Assembly: GCA_951828585.1 (NCBI GenBank)
Contig: OX639991.1
Span: forward strand, 4,074,001-4,138,000
Length of the DNA stretch: 64,000 nt
Direction of reading: 5' to 3'
Source: Longimicrobiales bacterium
Lineage (GTDB): Bacteria; Gemmatimonadota; Gemmatimonadetes; Longimicrobiales; Gaopeijiaceae
In this document: positions 1-8,276 of the stretch, piece by piece
Position numbering within the stretch: the stretch's first letter is position 1
How the letters are laid out: the number at the start of each line of letters is the position of its first letter
Made by a program: the position numbers and the translations under genes
The notes under the pieces: generated by a model
The model's input: the letters and a program-made list of their open reading frames with translations, nothing else
What the model was told of the DNA's origin: nothing
Database searches by the model: none

Positions 1-1161
1 CTTGCCCAGCAGCGGATCGTAGTGCAGACCGACCTCGGTGCCCCGCGCGATCCCGCCGTCCCAACGGACTCCAGGTCCACCGGGGAGCTCCAGTTCGCCG
101 ACCACGCCGGTCGCCGGCAGAAAACCGTCGAAGGGCGACTCGCTGGTGATCCGGCACTCGATGGCGTGCCCCTCGAGCGGAATGTCCCGCTGCCGCATGG
201 GGAGCGCCTCGCCCGCCGCGACCCGGAACTGCCACTCGACCAGGTCGATCCCCGTGACCATCTCGGTGACCGGGTGCTCGACCTGCAGGCGCGTATTCAT
301 CTCCAGGAAGAAGAACTCTCCGTCCTGGTAGAGGAACTCGACGGTGCCCGCGCCCTCGTAGTCCACCGCGCGGGCGGCGCGCACCGCCGCCTCGCCCATG
401 CGCCGGCGCTCCTCCTCGCCCAGAAGCGCGGAAGGCGACTCCTCGATCAGCTTCTGGTGGCGGCGCTGGATGGAGCACTCGCGCTCGAAGAGGTGCACGA
501 TGTTGCCGTGCGCGTCCCCGCAGAGCTGCACCTCGATGTGACGGGGTCGCTCCAGGAAGCGCTCCACGTAGACCCTGCCGTCCCCGAACGCGGCCTCGGC
601 CTCGCGCATCGCCGCCCTGAACGCACCGGCTGCCTCCTCCGGATCCCTCACCACGCGCATCCCCTTCCCCCCTCCCCCCGCCGCCGCCTTCAGCACGACG
701 GGAAACTCCACCTCCTCCGCCACACGCCGCGCCTCCCGCCCCGAAGCCAGGGGTGTGCTCGTCCCCGGAACGACCGGCACGCCCGCGGCCTCCATGCGCC
801 GGCGGGCCTCCGTCTTGTCGCCCATGGCGCGGATCGTCTCCGCCGCGGGGCCGACGAAGACGAACCCGGCGTCGGTAACGGCAGCGGCGAAATCCGCGCG
901 CTCGGCAAGGAAGCCGTACCCCGGATGGATCGCCCGCACGCCCGCGCGGCGGGCCACCTCCAACAGCCTGCCGATGTTCAGGTAGCTGTCCGCCGATCGG
1001 GCCGGCCCGATCGGATACGCCTCGTCGGCGTGGACGACATGCGGCGCTCCTCGGTCCGGTTCCGAGAAGACCGCGACGGTGCGGATGCCGAGTTCACGGG
1101 CGCCGCGAATGACGCGCAGCGCGATTTCGCCCCGGTTGGCGACAAGTACGGATTCGATCAA
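1..1161 (-). CDS. accC: Biotin carboxylase of an acyl-CoA carboxylase (3' end outside window)
   Basis: Catalyses the ATP- and bicarbonate-dependent carboxylation of biotin, the first half-reaction of acetyl-/propionyl-CoA carboxylase, in the cytoplasm. Seen: N-terminal ESVLVANRGEIALRVIRGA, the ATP-grasp glycine loop KAAAGGGGKGMRVV near residue 158, ECSIQRRHQKLIEE, and FLEMNTRLQVEHPVTEMVTG near residue 287. The window edge cuts the gene after 387 codons, inside the C-terminal biotin carboxylase domain, so a fused biotin-carrier domain cannot be judged. The TTG at 1159-1161 is taken as start because it gives the usual family N-terminus and no ATG or GTG lies in frame just upstream; its Shine-Dalgarno (SD) sequence is poor. 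It lies downstream of a PDZ gene and of pccB on the same strand, so it probably supplies the alpha-type subunit for that carboxyltransferase. Partner assignment is inference; the family is certain. Confidence 0.93.
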   Translation of the reverse strand, partial: MIESVLVANRGEIALRVIRGARELGIRTVAVFSEPDRGAPHVVHADEAYPIGPARSADSYLNIGRLLEVARRAGVRAIHPGYGFLAERADFAAAVTDAGFVFVGPAAETIRAMGDKTEARRRMEAAGVPVVPGTSTPLASGREARRVAEEVEFPVVLKAAAGGGGKGMRVVRDPEEAAGAFRAAMREAEAAFGDGRVYVERFLERPRHIEVQLCGDAHGNIVHLFERECSIQRRHQKLIEESPSALLGEEERRRMGEAAVRAARAVDYEGAGTVEFLYQDGEFFFLEMNTRLQVEHPVTEMVTGIDLVEWQFRVAAGEALPMRQRDIPLEGHAIECRITSESPFDGFLPATGVVGELELPGGPGVRWDGGIARGTEVGLHYDPLLGK

Positions 1162-1256
1162 ACGCCTTGGACTCCCGGGGCACCGGTGAACGATCAGCCG
1201 GGTTGGTCTCCGCTCCCCGTACGAAGCGGACGATGCGCCAACCGGCTGTTTGGTTA

Positions 1257-2249
1257 TCAGTTAATGGTACCCGTCACCGTGGTCCGGGCGCCATCTCTGA
1301 AGATCCGCAGCGAGATCTCTTCCTCGGACCTGTAGGAGTCCAGAATGCGGTGCAGTTCGTCGATGTCGTCGACCACCCGCCCATCGACCGCCACCACCAC
1401 ATCGCCCGGGAGCAGTCCCAACGGAGAGTCGTCTTCGACATCCGCGACCAAGACGCCCTCCGCCGTGCCGAAGTAGGCCCCCAGTCCGGCGTTGAGTGCC
1501 ACGAGGTCGAGTCCGTGAGCGCCACGGGAACCGCCCCATCGCATTTCCCACGGCCCGGCAGCCAGCGTGTCCGCAAAGATACGAAGGCTGGCCGGCGGCA
1601 CCCATCCGGGCGCGTCCCACTCGTAGGGCCGCTCCTGGCTCCGGAACCGCTCGGTCAATTCGCGGATGCGTTCAAGGGTCTCCTGCCGCTGCTCCTCGTG
1701 CGACCACCACTCACCCAGCCCGCGCAACTGCTCCTCGAGCTGGTCGGAGAGCGGCCACAACCCGCGATAGACGGGCAGGACTTCCGGGACCACGGCAAAG
1801 TTGATCTCCTCGCCATCCCGCTCAACCACCAGCGTCACGGTTTCTCCCTCCGGCACCTCGCTCACCAGCGCAAGCAGCCGCTCCTCGGGCAGGTACCGAT
1901 CCGGGTTGAAATCCCGCTCGTCCTCGTCTTCCAGCGGCTGGTAGAGGTCGTGCCCATTGACCGAAAGGATGCGATCCCCCTCCATGATCCCCGCCTCCTG
2001 GGCCGGACTGTCCTCCAGCACGTCCGCGACCAGCACTCCGAGATCTTCATGGCGCATGAGCATGACGCCGAGCATCGGCCGCCCGTACCGGTCGTCCACG
2101 TCCGTTCGGAAAAACGCACGCAAGCCCCGTCGCTCCTCCTCCTTCTCCTGGGCCGCGCCGACCGGAGCCAGCGCGGGCAAGGCGGTGAAGGCCAGCGCCG
2201 CCAGTCCCGCCAGTCCCGCAGTCCGTCCTGCCTGTATCATCCTGGACAT
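1257..2249 (-). CDS. Secreted protein with two PDZ domains
   Basis: Predicted 330-residue exported protein with a signal peptide (hydrophobic stretch LAGLAALAFTALPALA followed by PVGAAQ). PDZ-like domain 1 spans roughly residues 55-155 (GVMLMRHEDLGVLVADVLEDS, then GDRILSVNGHDL). PDZ-like domain 2 is roughly 245-330 (AEGVLVADVEDDSPLG, GDVVVAVDGRVVDD). A charged helical stretch joins them. No HtrA-type protease domain is present, so it is probably a peptide-binding adaptor or scaffold in the envelope. The ATG at 2249 is preferred over the longer frame because AAGGAGG lies 8 nt upstream. It sits between pccB and accC without an obvious functional link. The gene at 60800-61885 has the same two-PDZ layout and may be a distant paralogue. 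Confidence 0.82.
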   Translation of the reverse strand: MSRMIQAGRTAGLAGLAALAFTALPALAPVGAAQEKEEERRGLRAFFRTDVDDRYGRPMLGVMLMRHEDLGVLVADVLEDSPAQEAGIMEGDRILSVNGHDLYQPLEDEDERDFNPDRYLPEERLLALVSEVPEGETVTLVVERDGEEINFAVVPEVLPVYRGLWPLSDQLEEQLRGLGEWWSHEEQRQETLERIRELTERFRSQERPYEWDAPGWVPPASLRIFADTLAAGPWEMRWGGSRGAHGLDLVALNAGLGAYFGTAEGVLVADVEDDSPLGLLPGDVVVAVDGRVVDDIDELHRILDSYRSEEEISLRIFRDGARTTVTGTIN

Positions 2250-2433
2250 CGTCGTGCCTCCTTGATGGATTCCGCGGTCCCGCAGGTGGCGCGCAAGACC
2301 GCACATTACTCCCGATGAGATGCCGGACTGGGGTCGTGAGGTTGCCCCGAAGGGCATTGGAAGGCCCGGGACTCCGGCGCCGGTGCAATTCGCCTCCCCC
2401 GAACCCGCATACGGCCGCAACCTGCCACCTGCC

Positions 2434-3984
2434 TCAGAGTGGGATGTTCCCGTGCTTCTTCGGCGGATTGGCGTCCCGCTTGTCCACCAGCATGTCCAGC
2501 GCGCTTACCAGGCGGGGCCGGGTGTCGCGCGGATCGATCACGTCGTCCACATAGCCGCGCGAGGCCGCGATGTAGGGGTGCGCGAACTTATCGCGGTACT
2601 CCACCCTCCTCGCCTCTGCCTCGGCTTCCGGATCGTCCGACGCGGCGATCTCCCGGCGGAAGAGGACCTCGACGGCCCCCTTGGGTCCCATGACCGCGAT
2701 CTCGGCCGACGGCCAGGCCAGGTTGATGTCGCCCCGGATGTGTTTGGAATTCATGACGTCGTAGGCACCGCCGTAGGCCTTGCGGGTGATGACGGTGACC
2801 TTGGGGACGGTCGCCTCGCAGAAGGCGTAGAGGAGCTTGGCCCCGTGCCGGATGATGCCTCGGTGCTCCTGGCCGACGCCGGGCAGGAAGCCGGGAACGT
2901 CCTCGAAGACGACCAGGGGAATGTTGAAGGCATCGCAGAAGCGCACGAAACGGGCCCCCTTGTCGGAGGCGTCGATGTCCAGAACTCCCGCCAGCACCGC
3001 GGGCTGGTTGGCCACGATCCCCACCGAATGTCCCCCCAGATGTGCAAATCCGGTCACCAGGTTGCGCGCGAACCCGGCGTGCACTTCGTAGAACTCGCCG
3101 TCATCGACAACCTCATGGATGACGTCAAGCATATCATAGGGACGATTGGGTTTGTCTGGAAAGAGTTCAAGTATTTTCTCGCTACGCCGATCGTGCGGAT
3201 CGTCGTCCGCGCCGACGGGCGGGCGCTCCGAGCTGTTTTGCGGAACGAATCGGAAGAGCGCGCGGACGCCGGCCAGGCTCTCCGCCTCGCTGTCGTGCGC
3301 GAAGTGGGCGACGCCCGAGGTCTCCGCGTGCACGTCGGCACCCCCCAACCCCTCCATGTCGACGTCCTCCTGGGTCACCGTCTTCACGACCCCGGGCCCG
3401 GTCACGAACATGAAGCTCGTGCCCCGTACCATGTAGACGAAGTCGGTGATGGCGGGAGAATACACCGCCCCGCCCGCGCACGGACCCATGATCACGCTGA
3501 TCTGCGGGATCACCCCGGAGGCGAGGGTGTTGCGCAGGAAGATGTCGGCGTACCCGCCCAGAGACACGACGCCCTCCTGAATCCGCGCGCCTCCCGAGTC
3601 GTTGAGGCCGATCAGCGGCGCCCCGTTCTTGAGGGCCATCTCCTGGACCTTGACGATCTTCTCCGCGTGGGCCTCGCTGAGCGATCCGCCGAAGACGGTG
3701 AAGTCCTGCGAGAACACGTAGACCAGGCGCCCGCGGATCGTCCCGTAGCCGGTCACGACCCCGTCGCCCAGGAACTTCCTGGAATCGAGCCCGAAATCGG
3801 TCGAGCGGTGGGTGACAAAGCGATCCAGTTCGACGAACGAGCCCTCGTCGAGGAGAAGGTCCAGCCGTTCACGTGCCCCGAGCTTACCCCGCTCGTGCTG
3901 CGCCCGGAGACGCGCCTCTCCTCCTCCCAGCAACGCTTCCCGCTGGAGCGCCGCCAGCCGTTCCAACGCCGCCTTCATGGTCAT
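2434..3984 (-). CDS. pccB: Acyl-CoA carboxylase carboxyltransferase (beta) subunit, propionyl-CoA carboxylase type
   Basis: Transfers the carboxyl group from carboxybiotin to an acyl-CoA (propionyl-CoA or acetyl-CoA), giving methylmalonyl- or malonyl-CoA. The 516 residues match the usual length of PccB/AccD5-type subunits and carry both crotonase-fold halves: [20 protein letters not shown]-like N-terminal core, [36 protein letters not shown], and in the C-terminal half [21 protein letters not shown] and [17 protein letters not shown]. The last ~40 residues ([20 protein letters not shown]) are typical of the family. It follows the lipoprotein gene by 24 nt and precedes the PDZ and accC genes, consistent with one transcript. 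Substrate preference cannot be read with confidence from the sequence alone. Confidence 0.95.
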   Translation of the reverse strand: MTMKAALERLAALQREALLGGGEARLRAQHERGKLGARERLDLLLDEGSFVELDRFVTHRSTDFGLDSRKFLGDGVVTGYGTIRGRLVYVFSQDFTVFGGSLSEAHAEKIVKVQEMALKNGAPLIGLNDSGGARIQEGVVSLGGYADIFLRNTLASGVIPQISVIMGPCAGGAVYSPAITDFVYMVRGTSFMFVTGPGVVKTVTQEDVDMEGLGGADVHAETSGVAHFAHDSEAESLAGVRALFRFVPQNSSERPPVGADDDPHDRRSEKILELFPDKPNRPYDMLDVIHEVVDDGEFYEVHAGFARNLVTGFAHLGGHSVGIVANQPAVLAGVLDIDASDKGARFVRFCDAFNIPLVVFEDVPGFLPGVGQEHRGIIRHGAKLLYAFCEATVPKVTVITRKAYGGAYDVMNSKHIRGDINLAWPSAEIAVMGPKGAVEVLFRREIAASDDPEAEAEARRVEYRDKFAHPYIAASRGYVDDVIDPRDTRPRLVSALDMLVDKRDANPPKKHGNIPL

Positions 3985-4008
3985 CGGGTGTCCGTCATGC
4001 GGGAGGCC

Positions 4009-5484
4009 TCACCGGAACGCCGGAATCAGGGTGGAATCCGCGGTAAGTGGGTGAAGGGCACCCCCGAGGATCCGGACCGGGTAGAACTGTCGCGTGAGGC
4101 GGCCTTCGGTCGTGAAAGAAAAGGTGCCCGTGACACCTTCGAATGGAGCCAGCCGCTCCAGGGCGTCCATCACCTGCCGCGAGCTGCGCGCGCCTTCGCG
4201 GTACGCATCCAGCGCCATGCGCAGCAGGTCGAAGCCGGCCGCGGGGACCATGCTGTTGAACGATCGCCGGAAGAGCTCTTCGTACGCGCCGACGAACTCC
4301 GGCGGCGGTTGCCGCACCTCACCCGGCGGGGTCGTGCTCACGGCGATTACACTGTCGGTGTGCCTCCGTGCCACGCCATCGATCACGAGCGGATCCGTCC
4401 ACGCGGCCGTGCCCGCGATCTGCACCTCCATCTCGTCGAGACCGAAAAAGGCGATCTGGGGTGCGAGCAGTTCCAAATCGGCGGGGGAAGCCGCGACGAC
4501 CAGCACGGATGGCTCCAGGGACTTGGCCCGGGTGAGATACTCCCCGAAGGTCGTGGTTCCGGACTGATATCGTATTCGACGTCTCACAAAGCCGCCCAGG
4601 GACACGAAGCTTCGCTGGAAGGCGTCCATCTCGACGCTTTCCCGTGAACTTCGCGGGTGCACGATGACGACGTCCGCGTAGCCGAGATCCCATAGGGCCT
4701 GCGCCAGCGATCGCCCCGCCTCCGGGTCGCCGGCAGCCAGGCTGTACACTCCCGGGCGGCCGTACGGGAGCTGCCTGGCCGTGGGGGAAAAGAAGGCCAC
4801 ATCGCGGGGCGCGGCTCTGACCGCCGCGCGCAAGTTGTCCGCATCGAGAGGGCCGATGATGGCCAGCGCGCCGCGGTCCAGGAGGGCGTCCACCCCCCGA
4901 GCACTGCCGGACGCGGTACCCAGGTTGTCCTCGACGATGACTTCCACGTTGACGCCATTCCGGCGGGCCAGCAGGGCGCCCACTTCCAGTCCTTCGATGA
5001 AGAGTCGCGCGTATTCACGGCTGGACGGCGACCCCGTAAGCGGAAGCACGGCTCCGATGACCACGACGGCATCGGCGGGCCCCTCCGACACCGAGTCACC
5101 CTCCTCCACAACCACCGCTGCCCGGGTCGTCTCCACTTGTCCGGAATCGGGCTCTGTCTCGGAAGCTGCTGCCTCGTCGATTGCGGCGATCGCCGCACTG
5201 TCGGCCACCGTATTCGGTGCGCCCGATGCACAGGCGAAAACCAAACCGATCAACGCGGCGCCGAGCAGTCCGGCCGCAGGGGCGACGCGGCCTGGTACCC
5301 CCAGCCGGAACCCGGCAACGATCGCGCCGCGTATGGCCGCAACCGGGGCCCGCAGCCCGTGGACAAAGCCGCCCGAGCACCGAGAGCGGCGAGGCGCCGT
5401 GCTGGCAAGGCGCGACGAGAGGTGAATAGCAGCGCTATTCGCCCGAGGAGCAACGCAGAGCGAAGCGGTCCAGCGCGGATGCAT
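4009..5484 (-). CDS. Periplasmic ligand-binding (ABC substrate-binding type 1) lipoprotein; start lies in a repeat
   Basis: Resembles type 1 periplasmic binding proteins (branched-chain amino acid receptors, LpoA-like proteins). The binding fold runs from AVVVIGAVLPLTGSPSSREYA through LAIIGPLDADNLRAAVRAAP, DVVIVHPRSSRESVEMDAFQ, and GFDLLRMALDAYREGARSS. A hydrophobic segment ends in LIGLVFAC, a lipobox-like site, followed by a Ser/Glu/Asp-rich linker, so it is probably an outer-membrane-anchored lipoprotein. The start is unusual. Between the lipobox and the MITE-like repeat there is no ATG or GTG, and the only TTG is 7 codons from the cysteine. The nearest plausible start is the ATG at 5482-5484 inside the first repeat copy; the frame stays open through all three copies to a GTG at 5910. 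The N-terminus is therefore uncertain. It lies between rpsA and pccB on the same strand. Confidence 0.7.
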   Translation of the reverse strand: MHPRWTASLCVAPRANSAAIHLSSRLASTAPRRSRCSGGFVHGLRAPVAAIRGAIVAGFRLGVPGRVAPAAGLLGAALIGLVFACASGAPNTVADSAAIAAIDEAAASETEPDSGQVETTRAAVVVEEGDSVSEGPADAVVVIGAVLPLTGSPSSREYARLFIEGLEVGALLARRNGVNVEVIVEDNLGTASGSARGVDALLDRGALAIIGPLDADNLRAAVRAAPRDVAFFSPTARQLPYGRPGVYSLAAGDPEAGRSLAQALWDLGYADVVIVHPRSSRESVEMDAFQRSFVSLGGFVRRRIRYQSGTTTFGEYLTRAKSLEPSVLVVAASPADLELLAPQIAFFGLDEMEVQIAGTAAWTDPLVIDGVARRHTDSVIAVSTTPPGEVRQPPPEFVGAYEELFRRSFNSMVPAAGFDLLRMALDAYREGARSSRQVMDALERLAPFEGVTGTFSFTTEGRLTRQFYPVRILGGALHPLTADSTLIPAFR

Positions 5485-5874
5485 CGCCGCTCGAATGCCG
5501 GGGGGGTTCTGTCCGCGGGCTGCCCGCAGTCCGTGGACAAAGCCGCCCGAGCACCGAGAGCGGCGAGGCGCCGTGCTGCCAAGGCGCGACGAGAGGTGAA
5601 TAGCAGCGCTATTCGCCCGAGGAGCAACGCAGAGCGAAGCGGTCCAGCGCGGATGCATCGCCGCTCGAATGCCGGGGGGGTTCTGTCCGCGGGCTGCCCG
5701 CAGTCCGTGGACAAAGCCGCCCGAGCACCGAGAGCGGCGAGGCGCCGTGCTGCCAAGGCGCGACGAGAGGAGAATAGCAGCGCTATTCGCCCGAGGAGCA
5801 ACGCAGAGCGAAGCGGTCCAGCGCGGATGCATCGCCGCTCGAATGCCGGGGGGGTTCTGTCCGCGGGCTGCCCG
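5353..5874 (+). repeat. Three tandem copies of a 174-bp MITE-like repeat
   Basis: Three near-identical 174-bp units follow one another exactly (landmark CGCAG at 5351, 5525 and 5699). Each unit starts GCAGTCCGTGGACAAAGCC (or GCAGCCC in the first copy) and ends in a sequence whose reverse complement is GCAGCCCGCGGACAGAACC, so 15 of 19 terminal bases are inverted repeats. Copies differ at only a few bases. The unit length is a multiple of three and one minus-strand frame has no stop through all copies, so the array forms an N-terminal extension of the lipoprotein reading frame. A diverged copy lies at 59235-59482. No transposase is encoded, so a MITE or REP-type non-autonomous element fits best. 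Confidence 0.88.
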
Positions 5875-5923
5875 GCCGGACCACTTCACCGCTGCGCAGG
5901 GTTTCGCCACAGGCTGTTACTCG

Positions 5924-8062
5924 TCAGTCGGATCCCTTTTCCTCGTCCGCCTCTTCCTGCGGCGCCTCGGGCTCGTCTGCCGCGGCCTCAGGCTCGTCCC
6001 CCGCAGCCTCAGGCTCATCTGCGGCCGCTGCGGGCTCGTCTGCCGCAGCCTCAGGCTCATCTGCCGCAGCCTCAGGCTCGTCTGCCGCAGCCTCAGGCTC
6101 GTCTGCTGCAGCCTCAGGCTCATCTGCCGCAGCCTCAGGCTCGTCTGCCGCAGCCTCAGGCTCGTCTGCCGCAGCCTCAGGCTCATCTGCCGCAGCCTCA
6201 GGCTCGTCTGCCGCAGCCTCAGGCTCATCTGCCGCAGCCTCAGGCTCATCTGCGGCCACGTCACGAGCCTCGTCGGTCACGTCGTCCTGGACCGGCGCCT
6301 CGTCCGCGGGCTCTCCGTCCCCGTCGCCCACGTCCGGCGGCTCGCTCGCCTTACGACGTTCCGGCGCGGTCACGACTTCCAGCACGATGCGCCGGTCCGA
6401 GGCATCGGATGCAATCACTCTCAGCGACACGGTGTCGCGAGGCTGGAAGTAGTCCGTCAGGGAATCGGCGGGGACGGCCGCGTGCGAACTGGGGACGAAA
6501 CCCTCCACCCCTTCTTCCAGCTCCACCACTACACCCTTGTCCTGGAGCCGCACCACGCGCCCGTCGACTTCAGAGCCCCTCGTGAACCGGGTCACAAGCT
6601 CCGGCCAGGGATCGTCGTGCAGCTGCTTGATCCCGAGCGAGATCCGCTTGTTGTCCGAATCCACGTCCAGGACCATGACTTCGACTTCCAGGCCCTTCTG
6701 AACCACTTCCGACGGATTTTCCACACGGCGGGTCCAGCTCATGTCCGAGACGTGGACGAGGCCGTCGATCCCCGACTCGATTTCGACGAAGGCTCCAAAG
6801 GAGGTCAGGTTGCGCACGGTTCCGGTAAGGCGCGTTCCGGTGGGATACTTCAGGGGCAGCGCAAGCCAGGGATCCTCCTTGATCTGCTTCATGCCGAGGG
6901 AGATCTTCTCGTCTTTCGGGTCGACCTTTAGGACCACGGTTTCGATTTCGTCGCTAATGGACACGATCTTCGACGGGTGACGGACGTTGCGCGTCCACGA
7001 CATCTCGGAGATGTGGACCAGTCCCTCGACCCCCTTCTGCAGCTCCACGAAGGCGCCGTAGTTGGTGATCGACACGACCTTGCCACGCACCCTCGCACCG
7101 ACCGGATAGCGGTCCTCGATGTCCGTCCATGGATACGGCAGCAGCTGTTTGAGTCCGAGCGAGATGCGTTCCCGGTCCCAGTCGATGTCCAGCACCTTGA
7201 CGTCGAGCCGGCTCCCGATCGTCACGACCTCGGAAGGGTGGCCGACACGGCCCCAGGACATGTCGGTGATGTGCAGGAGTCCGTCGAGGCCGCCCAGATC
7301 GATGAAGGCGCCGAAGTCGGTGATGTTCTTCACCACGCCCTCGCGGACCTGTCCGTTGAGCAGCTCCTTCACCAGGGTGGTGCGCTTCTTCTGCCGTTCG
7401 CGTTCGAGAATCACCCGGCGCGACACCACGATGTTGCGGCGGCGCTTGTTGAGCTTGATGATCATGAACTCGTAGCTCTCGCCGATCAGGTCCTCGATGT
7501 TAGGGACCCGCCGGAGCGCGATCTGCGATCCCGGGAGGAAGGCGTCGACACCCATGATGTCGACGGTCACACCGCCCTTGATCTTGCGGGTCAACAACCC
7601 CTTCACGGGGCGGTCGTTCTCGTAGGCGTCCTTGATCAACTCCCAGACGCGCAGGAAGTCCGCCTTCTTCTTGGAAAGGACCACCACCCCGTCGTCGTCC
7701 TCGAGGCTCTCCAGAAGGACTTCCACCTCCTGGCCGGCCTCGATGGTTTCCGGATCCTTGAATTCGTCGAGCGAAACGGCGCCCTCGCTCTTGAATCCGA
7801 ATTCGAGGATGACGGTGGCCTCGGTGATTCGCAGCACTCTGGCCTGGACGATCTGTCCCTCGCGAATGTCGCCGCCGGCCGTCCGGTGCTCGTTGAGCAT
7901 GGCCTCGAAGTCGTCCCGGGAGACATCGAGGACTTCTTCGCCGAAGGGATCGTGGATCAGTTCCGGCGAGATGTCGCCGGGAAGGGCCTGGTTCGAAGGC
8001 GGGGGATCTGTCGCCAGAAGCGGGCCGTCGTCGCCCGGCTGGGGTTCTTGATTCTCGTTCAT
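5924..8062 (-). CDS. rpsA: 30S ribosomal protein S1 with six S1 domains and an acidic repeat tail
   Basis: Binds mRNA on the 30S subunit and helps initiation, especially on leaders with weak SD sequences. The 712 residues contain six S1/OB-type domains, at about residues 55-125, 140-205, 225-295, 310-380, 397-467 and 485-550. Domains 3-5 show the strong RNA-binding signature (TDFGAFIDLGGLDGLLHITD, TNYGAFVELQKGVEGLVHIS, TSFGAFVEIESGIDGLVHVS). The C-terminal ~150 residues are an Asp/Glu/Pro/Ala-rich tail containing 14 heptads of AADEPEA type, longer than in well-known S1 proteins. The start at 8062 has only a weak GGTGG upstream, which is common for rpsA. It lies downstream of the aroA-cmk fusion; cmk-rpsA adjacency is conserved in many bacteria, which supports both calls. 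Confidence 0.96.
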   Translation of the reverse strand: MNENQEPQPGDDGPLLATDPPPSNQALPGDISPELIHDPFGEEVLDVSRDDFEAMLNEHRTAGGDIREGQIVQARVLRITEATVILEFGFKSEGAVSLDEFKDPETIEAGQEVEVLLESLEDDDGVVVLSKKKADFLRVWELIKDAYENDRPVKGLLTRKIKGGVTVDIMGVDAFLPGSQIALRRVPNIEDLIGESYEFMIIKLNKRRRNIVVSRRVILERERQKKRTTLVKELLNGQVREGVVKNITDFGAFIDLGGLDGLLHITDMSWGRVGHPSEVVTIGSRLDVKVLDIDWDRERISLGLKQLLPYPWTDIEDRYPVGARVRGKVVSITNYGAFVELQKGVEGLVHISEMSWTRNVRHPSKIVSISDEIETVVLKVDPKDEKISLGMKQIKEDPWLALPLKYPTGTRLTGTVRNLTSFGAFVEIESGIDGLVHVSDMSWTRRVENPSEVVQKGLEVEVMVLDVDSDNKRISLGIKQLHDDPWPELVTRFTRGSEVDGRVVRLQDKGVVVELEEGVEGFVPSSHAAVPADSLTDYFQPRDTVSLRVIASDASDRRIVLEVVTAPERRKASEPPDVGDGDGEPADEAPVQDDVTDEARDVAADEPEAAADEPEAAADEPEAAADEPEAAADEPEAAADEPEAAADEPEAAADEPEAAADEPEAAADEPEAAADEPAAAADEPEAAGDEPEAAADEPEAPQEEADEEKGSD
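5965..6258 (-). repeat. Fourteen 21-bp tandem repeats encoding the S1 acidic tail
   Basis: Fourteen contiguous 21-bp units (plus-strand consensus CCTCAGGCTCRTCTGCCGCAG) encode heptads of the AADEPEA type near the C-terminus of ribosomal protein S1. Units differ mainly at a silent G/A in the GAC/GAT-type position; a few carry replacement changes (AADEPAA, AGDEPEA). Such a pure in-frame array is expected to change length by slippage without shifting the frame. Confidence 0.95.
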
Positions 8063-8276
8063 TGCAACACCACCAGCGCATCGCTGGCGCTCCAGGAAAC
8101 CGTTCCGGCCTGGCGGGTAATGCGCGGGAAGGCCGGGTTGAACGGAATGCTGGCGGCCGGGCCCCGCCCGCGGGTGACCCGGGACCGCTTGAGGTATAGT
8201 CTCTAATACTAGTCAAATCCGGGGCCGAACGGGACACCGGTGTGGAAACCGAGGGGATCAGGCGAATTTCGGGGGA

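Noticed and set aside
2320-4647. 775-codon plus-strand open frame opposite pccB
   Set aside because: pccB is unambiguous on the minus strand; the forward frame is a shadow.
5965-6258. CRISPR array
   Set aside because: The 21-bp units are contiguous with no spacers and encode the acidic tail of ribosomal protein S1.
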